Part shown: in pieces, positions 51,519-60,989 of the stretch
Layout of the letters: every line of letters starts with the position of its first letter
Numbering within the stretch: position 1 is the first letter of the stretch
From: Parachlamydiales bacterium
Lineage (GTDB): Bacteria > Chlamydiota > Chlamydiia > Chlamydiales > SM23-39
Assembly (NCBI GenBank): GCA_015661075.1
Contig: JACVQJ010000013.1
Coordinates: 1 to 64,000 of the forward strand
Length of the DNA stretch: 64,000 nt
Direction: 5' to 3'
Position numbers and translations under genes: made by a program
The notes under the pieces: generated by a model
What the model was told of the DNA's origin: nothing
The model's input: the letters and a program-made list of their open reading frames with translations, nothing else
Database searches by the model: none

Positions 51519-53084
51519 TTAAAGCGTCAATGGGACAGAATCGGTCAGCTCCGGATCGCCATAGAATTGGATCGGCCCCGGCATTTGATAGCAGTCGCCG
51601 AGCCGCCAAATCTTTTGCTCTTGGGCAAAGAGCCGATAGGCTCTTGATTGGAGATCAACCACGGTTTTTGCGATCACCGGCTTTTCCTTTCCCGATCGCA
51701 TTTCAAAACCCATCAATTGCACAATCGGCACCGCTTTAGGCTCCCATTCGGCGGGCGATCTACTCAAATGTTTGATCGCCAGGATGACGCCGGTCGCATG
51801 ATCGCGCACAGCCAATGCAGCGAGAAGACCCAGACTATAGCAATAATTGGCATCGAAATTAGTCGGAAAGCAGGCTCTTCCTTCGTATCCAAAAAAATGG
51901 GGTTGGGCGTCGATTTTGATATTGCGCCCTTTCAGCTCTTTTTTGACCAGATCCAGTAGCAGCACTTCCGTTTCGATTTTTGAAAGCTGCACATTGCCAT
52001 GCGGATCGCGATCGAGAAGGAGCTGCTGTCCAATTTTTTCTGGCAGCGATGCAAAAAACGATCGATGCGGCTCCGTAAGCTGCTTTTGCACTTTTTGCGG
52101 ATCTTTTTCATCAGCGAGATTCAGATTGAGAGCGGCGATGAGCGCCTTGAACTCGGGTATGAATTCGATCAACCCTTCTGGCAATAGCACGATCCCGTAA
52201 TCCTTTCCATGTGCATGGCGATCCTCGATCAATTGGGCGATATTGGCCACGATATGGGCCAAAGTCTGCTTTTCCTCTCCAATGATCGCCAGGTTCGGAC
52301 AGGTCGCTAGCGCACATTCCAGCACAAGATGGGAGGCAGACCTGCCCATGAGCTTGATGAAATGGTAGTATTTTTTCGCCGACATGGCGTCGCGCGCGAT
52401 ATTGCCGATCAGCTCGGAATAGGTCTTGGCCGCGCTATCGAATCCGAAAGACATCTCGATGTCAGGACTGCGCAAATCACCGTCGATGGTCTTCGGTGCG
52501 CCGATGACACGGGTCTCGATATTGTTTTGCAAAAAATATTCGGCGAGATGGGCCGCATTGGTGTTTGAATCGTCCCCACCGATGATGATGATTGCGTCCA
52601 GCTGCAGAGCCGATGCGCTGCGAGCGGCCGCCTGAAACTGTTCCGGCGTTTCGATCTTGGTACGACCTGAGCCAATCAAATCGAAGCCGCCCAAGTTTCT
52701 CACCTGATCGATCATAGCGGCTGTCAGCACTTGATACCGATTCTCGACAAGGCCCGCTGGACCATCTAAAAACCCCAGCAATTGATTTTTGGGATGAATC
52801 TGGATCAAACCATCATATAACCCCGAGATCACGTTATGGCCGCCCGCTGCCTGCCCGCCAGAAAAAAGCACACCAACCTTCAAAGGACGTCCCGGCTGAC
52901 CGCTTTTCTTATCGAGACACCATTCGCTGAATGGATGCGTTTTGGGGAAAATTTTACATAACGCCTCCGGCAAAGCGGTTCGCTGCCCGGAGTGCTGCAG
53001 GGACACACGTGATAAATCACGTAAGGCTGGCGGTATAAGCGGTTGATAAGCAAGGCGTTTTGTTTGGAGACGGCTGATTGTCAT
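51519..53084 (-). CDS. pfp: Pyrophosphate-dependent 6-phosphofructokinase
   Basis: The 521-residue cytosolic enzyme phosphorylates fructose 6-phosphate with PPi in place of ATP. The N-terminal PPi-site GVLFSGGQAAGG and the GGDDSNTNAA motif (Asp-Asp, the PPi-type signature, in place of the GGDGS of ATP enzymes) are present, with the substrate-site AVPKTIDGD-like stretch GAPKTIDGDL and MGRSASHL. The length fits the long PFP group used by chlamydiae. GAGGAA precedes the ATG. The first fragment of sdaA lies just upstream. Confidence 0.92.
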   Translation of the reverse strand: MTISRLQTKRLAYQPLIPPALRDLSRVSLQHSGQRTALPEALCKIFPKTHPFSEWCLDKKSGQPGRPLKVGVLFSGGQAAGGHNVISGLYDGLIQIHPKNQLLGFLDGPAGLVENRYQVLTAAMIDQVRNLGGFDLIGSGRTKIETPEQFQAAARSASALQLDAIIIIGGDDSNTNAAHLAEYFLQNNIETRVIGAPKTIDGDLRSPDIEMSFGFDSAAKTYSELIGNIARDAMSAKKYYHFIKLMGRSASHLVLECALATCPNLAIIGEEKQTLAHIVANIAQLIEDRHAHGKDYGIVLLPEGLIEFIPEFKALIAALNLNLADEKDPQKVQKQLTEPHRSFFASLPEKIGQQLLLDRDPHGNVQLSKIETEVLLLDLVKKELKGRNIKIDAQPHFFGYEGRACFPTNFDANYCYSLGLLAALAVRDHATGVILAIKHLSRSPAEWEPKAVPIVQLMGFEMRSGKEKPVIAKTVVDLQSRAYRLFAQEQKIWRLGDCYQMPGPIQFYGDPELTDSVPLTL

Positions 53085-53095
53085 TTTTCTTCCTC

Positions 53096-53210
53096 AACAT
53101 GTGGGTATTCCAACGAAAATCGGATGGGCAAGATCCTCTTCTGAGATCTCTTTATACATGCTCAGCATATTTTCGCCACTTTTTGGCACCGCTCGCATCA
53201 TCGCGATGAA
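53096..53210 (-). pseudogene. Degraded 3' end of sdaA, first copy
   Basis: About 110 bases match the last 40 codons of intact sdaA (59398-59520) in the same direction, including TATACATGCTCAGCATATT without change, with several substitutions and small gaps elsewhere. It is the older of two such scars and lies upstream of the first DUF4116-HECT gene. Confidence 0.8.
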
Positions 53211-53356
53211 AAAAAATGAGGAGTCTTCTATATGCAACACTATCCAACACTCGGAATTACAGTTAATTTAAATACTGTATAAATTTTTGACTAACAACCA
53301 TCTACATAACTGTGTGTTAAACATTTTTTAAGCGCTTCTTTTATTTCAAAAAACCG

Positions 53357-53362
53357 TATAAT
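53357..53362 (+). promoter_or_regulatory. -10 box of the first DUF4116-HECT gene
   Basis: TATAAT lies 24 bases before the ATG at 53387; AAAGG lies 6 bases before it. No strong -35 box is seen. A region of about 145 AT-rich bases separates it from the sdaA fragment. Confidence 0.5.
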
Positions 53363-53386
53363 TAACTAAAAACACAAAGGTTTGCA

Positions 53387-55708
53387 ATGCCGATACCAAG
53401 CGATTTACAAAATCATAACGTTTCTGCACGCCCACAGACGCCGATTAACAGCTTTTGGAATAACCGCACGGTGAAAGTTGCAGCGATTGTAGGCACAATC
53501 GCTCTCATAGCTGTTGTTACCGGTCCGCTATTTCTTCCTGGCGCCCCTCTTGCCATGCTCGGAACAATGATTGAAAGTGCGATTGGAATAAGCGGACTCG
53601 CCGCAAAGGTATCGATTGCTTTAGTCATTCTATTACCCAGCATGATTGCGGCCAGCTCGAATGCTAATCCCCTGTTCTCTTTGCTCAATAAGTACAACCC
53701 TGAGAACATTCTTGCTGAAGTACGGAGAAATGGCGAGGCGCTTGAATTTGCAAGCAAAGGTTTGCGGAATGATCCAGTAATCGTTCTTGCTGCAGTGCAG
53801 CAAAGCGGCTGGGCGCTTCAATATGCAAGCAATGCGTTGAGGAACAATCGTGAAATCGTTCTTGCTGCAGTGCAGCAAAGCGGCTGGGAGCTTCAATATG
53901 CAAGCAATGCGTTGAGGAACAATCGTGAAATCGTTCTTGCTGCAGTGCGGCAAGATGGCTGGGCGGGTCGATATGCAAGTGACGCGTTAAGAAGCGATCG
54001 TGAAATCGTTCTTGCTGCAGTGCAGCAAAATGGCTGGGCGCTTGAAATTGCAAGCGATGCGTTAAGAAACGATCGTGAAATCGTTCTTGCTGCAGTGCAG
54101 CAAGATGGTCGGGCGCTTCGATATGCAAGCGATGCGTTAAGAAACGATCGTGAAATCGTTCTTGCTGCAGTGCAGCAAGATGGTCGGGCGCTTGAAATTG
54201 CAAGCGATGCGTTAAGAAACGATCGTGAAATCGTTATTGCTGCAGTGCAGCAATATGGCTGGACGCTTGAATTTGCAAGCGACGCGTTAAGAAACGACCG
54301 AGAAATCGCTCTTGCTGCAGTGCGGCAAGATGGCTGGGCGGGTCGATATGCAAGTGACGCGTTAAAAAACGATCGAGAATTCGTTCTTGCTGCAGTGCAG
54401 CAATATGGCATGGCGCTTCAATATGCAAGCAATGCGTTGAGGGACGATCGTGAAATCGCTCTTGCTGCAGTGCGGCAAAATGCCAGGGCGCTTCAATATG
54501 TAAGCGAAGGGTTGCGGAACGATCTAGCCTTTTCTGCTGCTGCAAATGGATATGGTAATCCCGCTATATATGAACCAAAGCCGCCTCTTAGACCCGATGA
54601 AATTCTGGCTTCGCCGAATTCTCTAATATTAACCTCAAATAGACTTGAAATTCATCCTCTCGTTCTCAAAAAGAAACCTGAAGAAGTATTGAGTCGGTTG
54701 GCTCGACGATCAAACGACGAATCGATCATTCCTCAAGTTGTTTTTTTACAAAACAATTTAACCCCAGCTAGGGGTGTTGATGCGGGAGGACTTAGCGCAC
54801 AGCTTATTACTGAATTATTTGAGCACTTATTTGATTGCAGCGAAAATCGAAAAATTCGACTCTATAATAACATTCCATCATTGGCTGAACCTATTCAGGA
54901 AAATGAAAAACAATTGCTGAGAAATTTAGGTATCGTGTTAGGTAGGTTATCCAATGAAAATCGCCTGATTACCGGGCGAATTTTGCCAGATCGATACTAT
55001 GAACTTATTCAAAGTCCTTTAATTTTTACAGATCGCCTTAATTACATCCAAATGTTTACATTGTGCCAACATCTTGTACCTTTAGAAATGAAGCATTTGC
55101 ACGACATTTTACAAACTCGTACAGCTATTTCTCCCACTGATCGCAGTCTGTTGATCGACCAGTTGGCCTTTGAAAATCAGTCTGATAAGCAACTCAAGAC
55201 GGCTATCGAGCAATATTTAGTCGATATATATCGGTCGATGATCTTTGCTGCTCGTGAAATAGCGCAAGGAATGACAAGAGCCATCGGCGATCTTAAACCC
55301 TTGAGAAGGCTCAACTATACGAAGCTCAGCGAGAAAATCCAGGGACAGGCATTTTCCAGAGAAGCGATCGCTCAGCGAATCGCGTATAACGGCCACAGTG
55401 AAGTTGTTCGGCAAAAAGTTACGTGGCTCAAAGCCCATATTACCTCTCCAGACACGCCGCAAGAATGGGTTGAAAGATTTTTATTCGCAATCACTTCGCA
55501 ACACAGCCTGACTCCCGAAACTCAAATAAAAATCTTAGACAGCTCAGACAATGCGTGCAAGGCGCACACATGTTTTCAGCAACTTGAGGTTCCAACTACA
55601 CATACCGATATAGGAACCATTGATGTGGCTCAATGCCCCGATCAGCAAAAGTTTTTGAACAACCTGCAGCTACTTTTGGACATTGGATCGGATTATCAAA
55701 CCGCGTAA
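53387..55708 (+). CDS. DUF4116 repeat protein with C-terminal HECT E3 ubiquitin ligase domain
   Basis: A 773-residue protein in three parts. Residues about 28-92 form two hydrophobic segments (AAIVGTIALIAVVTGPLFL and KVSIALVILLPSM), an Inc-like bilobed domain. Residues about 102-385 hold 11 units of a 25-residue DUF4116 repeat plus a cap. Residues about 400-773 match a HECT domain: GVDAGGLSAQLI (from residue 463), LGIVLGRL, AYNGHSEVVRQKVTWL, FLFAITSQHSLTP, the catalytic cysteine at about residue 729 in AHTCFQQLEVP, and Tyr four residues from the end (YQTA), where HECT enzymes keep Phe. It should form a ubiquitin thioester and ubiquitinate host proteins. Secretion and targets are inferred. Confidence 0.85.
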   Translation: MPIPSDLQNHNVSARPQTPINSFWNNRTVKVAAIVGTIALIAVVTGPLFLPGAPLAMLGTMIESAIGISGLAAKVSIALVILLPSMIAASSNANPLFSLLNKYNPENILAEVRRNGEALEFASKGLRNDPVIVLAAVQQSGWALQYASNALRNNREIVLAAVQQSGWELQYASNALRNNREIVLAAVRQDGWAGRYASDALRSDREIVLAAVQQNGWALEIASDALRNDREIVLAAVQQDGRALRYASDALRNDREIVLAAVQQDGRALEIASDALRNDREIVIAAVQQYGWTLEFASDALRNDREIALAAVRQDGWAGRYASDALKNDREFVLAAVQQYGMALQYASNALRDDREIALAAVRQNARALQYVSEGLRNDLAFSAAANGYGNPAIYEPKPPLRPDEILASPNSLILTSNRLEIHPLVLKKKPEEVLSRLARRSNDESIIPQVVFLQNNLTPARGVDAGGLSAQLITELFEHLFDCSENRKIRLYNNIPSLAEPIQENEKQLLRNLGIVLGRLSNENRLITGRILPDRYYELIQSPLIFTDRLNYIQMFTLCQHLVPLEMKHLHDILQTRTAISPTDRSLLIDQLAFENQSDKQLKTAIEQYLVDIYRSMIFAAREIAQGMTRAIGDLKPLRRLNYTKLSEKIQGQAFSREAIAQRIAYNGHSEVVRQKVTWLKAHITSPDTPQEWVERFLFAITSQHSLTPETQIKILDSSDNACKAHTCFQQLEVPTTHTDIGTIDVAQCPDQQKFLNNLQLLLDIGSDYQTA

Positions 55709-55719
55709 TATACAGCGCT

Positions 55720-55846
55720 AACAGGTAGGTATTCCAACGGATATCTGGAGAGCAAGCCCCCCTTCCGACGTCTCTTTATACATGCTGAGCATATTCTCGC
55801 CAGTCTCTCGCATCGCTCGGATCACCGCGTCAAGCGTTACGACGTC
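55720..55846 (-). pseudogene. Copied 3' end of sdaA, second copy
   Basis: About 125 bases are nearly identical to the 3' end of intact sdaA: the reading gives [30 protein letters not shown] and the natural end VGIPTC. Upstream sequence is unrelated, so it is a truncated copy. It follows the first HECT gene at the same distance as sdaA follows the second. Confidence 0.92.
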
Positions 55847-55894
55847 CTTATCAAAAAACCACACAAACAGGTGAAAAAAAACAAAAACCGAATG

Positions 55895-55924
55895 TTGATG
55901 TTTTTTTAACATTAAACATATAAT
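55895..55924 (+). promoter_or_regulatory. Promoter of the second DUF4116-HECT gene
   Basis: TTGATG at 55895-55900 and TATAAT at 55919-55924 with an 18-base spacer, 25 bases before the GTG at 55950. Confidence 0.55.
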
Positions 55925-55949
55925 CACCAACATCAACCAAAGGCTTGTT

Positions 55950-58900
55950 GTGTGGATATCAACTGATTTACAAAATCTCAACGATTCTCCTCTTTTGCGA
56001 ACAACAATTTACAGCACACAAAGGCTTGTTGTGTCTATATCACCCGATTTACAAAATCTCAACGATTCTTTTCTCCTGCGAACAACGATTAACAGCTTTT
56101 GGAATAACCACACTGTGAAAGCCGCTGCGACTGTAGGCACAATTGCCCTCGTAGCTGTCGTTACTGCTCTACTATTCCTTCCTGGAGCCCCTCTCGCCGT
56201 GCTCGGAACAATGATTGGAGATGGGATTGGAATGAATGGACTCATAGTAAAAAATGCGATTGCTTCAGTCATTTTAATATCCAGTGCGTTTGCTGCCTGC
56301 TCGAATGCAAATCCTCTGTTCTCTTTTATGAATAATAAGTACAATCCACAGACCGTTCTTGCTGCAGTGCGGCAAGATGGAAAGGCGCTTGAATATGCAA
56401 GCAGAGCGTTAAGGAACGATCGAGAAACCGTTCTTGCTGCAGTTCAGCAAGATGGAAAGGCGCTTGAATATGCAAGCGGAGCGTTAAGAAACGATCGAGA
56501 AACCGTTCTTGCTGCAGTGCGGCAAGATGGAAAGTCGCTTGAATATGCAAGCGGAGCGTTAAGGAACGATCGAGAAATCGTGCTTGCTGCTGTTTTGCAA
56601 GCTGGCTCTGCGCTTCAATATGCAAGCAACGCCTTAAGGAATGATCGAGAAATCGTTCTTACTACAGTTCAGCAAAATGTGTGCGCGCTTCAATATGCAA
56701 GCGAAGCATTAAGGTGCGATCGAGAATTCGTTCTTGCTGCTGTTTTGCAAGCTGGCTCTGCGCTTAAATATGCAAGCAACGCCTTAAGGAATGATCGAGA
56801 AATCGTGCTTGCTGCAGTGCAGCAAGCTAGCTTTGCGTTTCAATATGCTAGCGAATCGTTGCAGAACGATCGAGAATTCGTTCTTACTACAGTTCAGCAA
56901 AATGTGTGCGCGCTTCATTATGCAAGCGAAGCATTAAGGTACGATCGAGAATTCGTTCTTGCTGCGATTTTGCAAGATGAATTCGCGCTTCAATATGCTA
57001 GCGAAGCATTGAGAAACGATCGAGAATTCGTTCTTACTGCAATTCGGCAAAATGTACGCGCGATTCTATATGCAAGCGAAGCCTTAAGGTGCGATCGAGA
57101 ATTCGTTCTTGCTGCAATGAGGCAAGATGTGCGTGCGCTTGAATACGCAAGCGACTCTTTAAGGAACAATCGAGAATTCGTTCTTACTGCAATTCGGCAA
57201 AATGTACGCGCGCTTGAATACGCAAGCGACTCTTTAAGGAACAATCGAGAATTCGTTCTTGCTGCAATGAGGCAAGATGAGCGACACTTTAAGGAACAAT
57301 CGAGAATTCGTTTTGGCTGCAATGAGGCAAGATGTGTGCGCGCTTCTATGTGCAAGCGAAGCCTTAAGGTGCGATCGAGAATTCGTTCTTACTGCAATTC
57401 GGCAAAATGTACGCGCGCTTCTATTTGCAAGCGAAGCCTTAAGGTGCGATCGAGAATTCGTTCTGGCGGCAATGGGGCAACGTGTACGCACGCTTGAATA
57501 CGCAAGCGACTCGTTAAGGAACAATCGAGAATTCGTTCTTGCTGCAATGAGGCAAGATGAGCGTGCGCTTGAATACGCAAGCGACACTTTAAGGAACAAT
57601 CGAGAATTCGTTTACAGCAACACAGCTTTGCGTTTCAATATGCAAGCGAAGCGCTGAAGAACAATCGAGAAATCGTTCTTGTTGCAGTGCAGCAAAATGG
57701 AATGGCGTTTCAATATGCAAGCGAAGCGCTGAAGAACAATCGAGAAATCGTTCTTGTTGCAGTGCAGCAAAATGGAATGGCGCTTCAATATGCAAGCGAA
57801 GCGCTGAAGAACAATCGAGAAATCGTTCTTGTTGCAGTGCAGCAAAATGGAAGGGCGCTTCAATATGCAAGCGAAGCGCTAAAGGACAACCGAGAGATCG
57901 TTCTTGTTGCAGTGCAGCAAAATGGCGCGGCGCTTCAATACGCAAGCGAAGCGTTAAGGCACGATCAAACCTTTTCTCTGGCTACAAATGGATATGATCG
58001 CCCTTTTAGATCCCAAGCATGGCCATCTCTTCTTGGGGATGAGTATTCATTCTTTGCTGATAGAAGAACCCAAGCAAGGCCATCTCTTCTTACAACTGGG
58101 AATTTATTCTTTGCGGATAGAAGAGCCCAAACATTGTCGTCTCTACTTACAAATGAGTATCCATTCTCTGTAAATACAAGACTCCAAACCAGACCGCCTC
58201 TTACACCTGATGAAATTCTGGCTTCGCCAAATTCACTAATAATAACCTCAAATAGACTTGAGATTCATCATCTCGTTTTCGAAACGAAACCTGAAGAAGT
58301 ATTGAATCGGTTGGCTCGACGTTCAAACGACGAATCGCTTATTCCTCAAGTTGTATTTTTACAAGACAATTTAACTCCAGATGATGGTGTTGATGCCGGA
58401 GGGCTTAGTGCGCAGCTCATTACCGAATTATTTGCGCATTTATTTGATGGCAGCGAAAATCGAAAAATTCGACTGGTTAATGAAATTCCATCATTGATAG
58501 AACCTGTTCAGGAAAATGAAAAACAATTACTGAACAATTTAGGTATCATGATAGGTAGGTTATTCAAGATAGATGGTCTGATTGCCGGACGAATTTTGCC
58601 GGATCGATACTTTGAACTCATTCAAAGTACTTTAATTTTTACTGATAACCTTGACTACAGCCAAATGTATGGATTGTGCCAACATCTTGTACATCCAGAA
58701 ATGATGCGTCTGCACAATATTTCAGAAACTCGCGCTGCCATCTCCTCCACTGATCGCGATTGGTTGATCAATCAACTGGCCTTTGATGACAAACCCAATG
58801 CGGAACTCAAAAAGGATATCGAGCAACATTTAGTCGAGTTGTATCGATCAATGATTCTTGCTGCTCGTGAAATGGCGCAAGGAATAACAATAGCCATCGG

Positions 58901-59321
58901 CGATCTTAAACCCTTGAGAAGGCTCAGCTATACGAAGCTCAGCGAGAAAATCCAGGGACAGGCATTTTCCAGAGAAGCGATCGCTCAACAAATCACGTAC
59001 GAAGGCCACAGTGAAGTTGTTCGGCAAAAAGTTACGTGGCTCAAAGCCCATATTACCTCTCCGGACACGCCACAAAAATGGGTTGAAAATTTTCTATTTG
59101 CAATCACCGGACAACGCAGCCTTACTCCCAAAACTAAAATCAAAGTCAAAGACAGCTCAGACAATATGTGCAAGGCGCATACATGTTTTCAGCAACTTGA
59201 GGTTCCGACTACACATACCAATATAGGATCCCGTGATGTAGCTCAATGTCCCGATCAGCAAAAGTTTTTGAAGAACCTGCAAATTCTTATGGACAACGGA
59301 TCGGGTTATCAGATCACGTAA
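55950..59321 (+). pseudogene. Second DUF4116-HECT gene, broken by two deletions within the repeats
   Basis: A paralog of the gene at 53387 with about 22 repeats. It is read openly from the GTG at 55950 to a stop at 57497, then again from within the repeats (first ATG at 57687) to 59321. A 20-base deletion near 57283, between AGCG copies, shifts the frame; a roughly 10-base loss near 57610 restores it. The HECT part is intact: GVDAGGLSAQLI, LGIMIGRLF, catalytic Cys in AHTCFQQLEVP and Tyr four from the end (YQIT). The start region is duplicated over about 80 bases (second GTG at 56031). Between repeats and HECT lie three linker repeats of about 20 residues (QARPSLLTTGNLFFADRR type). Confidence 0.8.
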
Positions 59322-59325
59322 TATA

Positions 59326-59392
59326 CTGCGCACGGGTAGGTTCTTAATTTTTTGACGGCTAATGAAAAAGTTAAAGACTTACGCGTGCGCAG
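59326..59392. mobile_element. Tiny MITE-like palindrome after the second HECT gene
   Basis: A 67-base element with ends CTGCGCACG...CGTGCGCAG, extended as an imperfect inverted repeat of about 27 bases. TATA stands on both sides (59322-59325 and 59393-59396), a possible TA-type target duplication. The matching site after the first HECT gene (55709-55720) lacks it, reading straight from TAATATAC to GCTAACAGG. It may also serve as a transcription terminator for both convergent genes. Confidence 0.65.
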
Positions 59393-59397
59393 TATAG

Positions 59398-60786
59398 CTA
59401 ACAGGTAGGTATTCCAACGGATATCTGGAGAGCCAGCCCCCCTTCCGACGTCTCTTTATACATGCTCAGCATATTTTCGCCTGTCTCCCGCATCGCCCGG
59501 ATCACCGCATCGAGAGATACGACGTGCACTCCATCCCCGCGCATCGCAAGCCGGGCGGCATTGATCGCCTTGATGGCGCCCATCGCATTGCGCTCAATGC
59601 AGGGAATCTGAACGAGTCCAGCCACAGGATCGCACGTCAGCCCGAGCCAATGCTCCATGCCGATTTCCGCCGCGTTTTCAATCTGTTCATTTGACAGGCC
59701 GATAAATGCCGCCAATCCTCCGGCCGCCATTGAGCTGGCAACCCCGATCTCCCCCTGGCATCCCATTTCAGCGGCAGACAGAGACGCGCCTTCTTTATAT
59801 AAAATCGCTATCGCTGCTGCCGTCAGGAAAAAGATGACGACTTTTTGATCGCTGAAAGAAGAGTCAAACTTTTGGGCATAGTGCAAAACGGCCGGAATAA
59901 TCCCGGCAGCTCCATTCGTGGGAGCCGTGACGATACGGCCGCCGGCCGCATTTTCTTCGTTGACTGCCAGTGCAAACAGACTCACCCATTCCATGAAAAG
60001 AGTCGGATCCTGGGCAAAATTCTGATCCGTGGATTGAAGCTGCTCGAAAATAGAAGCGGCGCGGCGCCTCAGGCCAAGGCCGCCAGGCAGTTCGCCCCGA
60101 TTTTGCAATCCCCTCTGGACGGAGTCTTTCATGGCGCCCCAGATTCGAAGAATTCCTGAATAAATCTCTTCTTCACTGCGCCATGTTTTTTCATTTTCCA
60201 TGACGATTTGCCAAATCGCCAATCCATCGCTGCGGCAATGAGCCAGCAGCTCTTCGGCTGTCTTGAAAGGATAGGGCGGCGCTGCTTTGGCGGAGCGGGA
60301 TGCTCCCTTTAACGCTTCTTGCTGATCGACGACAAAACCGCCGCCCACAGAATAATAGATTTGTGTGTGGAGAGCCTCGCCTTCCTTGTCGTAAGCCGTG
60401 ATGCGCATGCCATTGGAGTGAAATGGCAGCCGTTTGCCTTTGACATAACAGATATCAATATCGGGATCGAACTCGATCGGGTGGCGGGCAAAGAGTATCA
60501 TCTGGCGATCATTGGCAATGCGAGCGAGGCGCTCCGAAATGCAAGCCGGATCGATATGCTCTGGCGTTTCCCCCTCGAGGCCCATAATGATGGCGAGATC
60601 GGTCGCATGTCCTTTTCCGGTCATCGCCAACGATCCGAATAAGTCGATTTTGACGCGCCCAACGTCTTCCAGAAATTCGCGCTCCTTCAGCTGGACGAGG
60701 AACCGACGAGCCGCCCGCATTGGCCCCACCGTATGGGAACTCGACGGACCAATTCCAATCGAAAAGATCTCGAAAACGCTTACCAT
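59398..60786 (-). CDS. sdaA: L-serine ammonia-lyase (serine dehydratase), single-chain
   Basis: The 462-residue iron-sulfur enzyme turns serine into pyruvate and ammonia, feeding carbon to the central pathways. The N-terminal beta domain has [14 protein letters not shown] and the C-terminal alpha domain has the cysteines for the 4Fe-4S cluster ([25 protein letters not shown]) and ends in VGIPTC. GGGAAG precedes the ATG. Two partial copies of its 3' end lie at 53.1 and 55.7 kb, each beside a DUF4116-HECT gene. It is divergent from pyrG. Confidence 0.94.
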   Translation of the reverse strand: MVSVFEIFSIGIGPSSSHTVGPMRAARRFLVQLKEREFLEDVGRVKIDLFGSLAMTGKGHATDLAIIMGLEGETPEHIDPACISERLARIANDRQMILFARHPIEFDPDIDICYVKGKRLPFHSNGMRITAYDKEGEALHTQIYYSVGGGFVVDQQEALKGASRSAKAAPPYPFKTAEELLAHCRSDGLAIWQIVMENEKTWRSEEEIYSGILRIWGAMKDSVQRGLQNRGELPGGLGLRRRAASIFEQLQSTDQNFAQDPTLFMEWVSLFALAVNEENAAGGRIVTAPTNGAAGIIPAVLHYAQKFDSSFSDQKVVIFFLTAAAIAILYKEGASLSAAEMGCQGEIGVASSMAAGGLAAFIGLSNEQIENAAEIGMEHWLGLTCDPVAGLVQIPCIERNAMGAIKAINAARLAMRGDGVHVVSLDAVIRAMRETGENMLSMYKETSEGGLALQISVGIPTC

Positions 60787-60989
60787 AATCGACTTCCCTT
60801 CTAAAAATCATGATTATGCCATGGCCTTCCCAATGAAATCCAGACCCGTCTGTTGGGCTCCTACACAATCCTCAACGCATTAATATTTAGATCTATATGC
60901 TTATTTTACAGCTATGAACCCAATCGATGCAGGATACGGGTTTACAACGATCCGAAGATCTGGAACAATTGTGCTTTTGGGACATTGGC

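Noticed and set aside
53413-57945. Long minus-strand open frames over the repeat arrays, made of phrases like LAALQQERFHDR
   Set aside because: They are antisense readings of the 75-base DUF4116 repeats. Periodic DNA without stops in one frame tends to be open in others; there are no starts with ribosome sites and the sense strand encodes a known repeat family.
53740-57960. Regular repeats that might be taken for a CRISPR array
   Set aside because: The units are directly adjoining, 75 bases long and in frame with no spacers, and code for DUF4116 repeats. No cas genes are seen.
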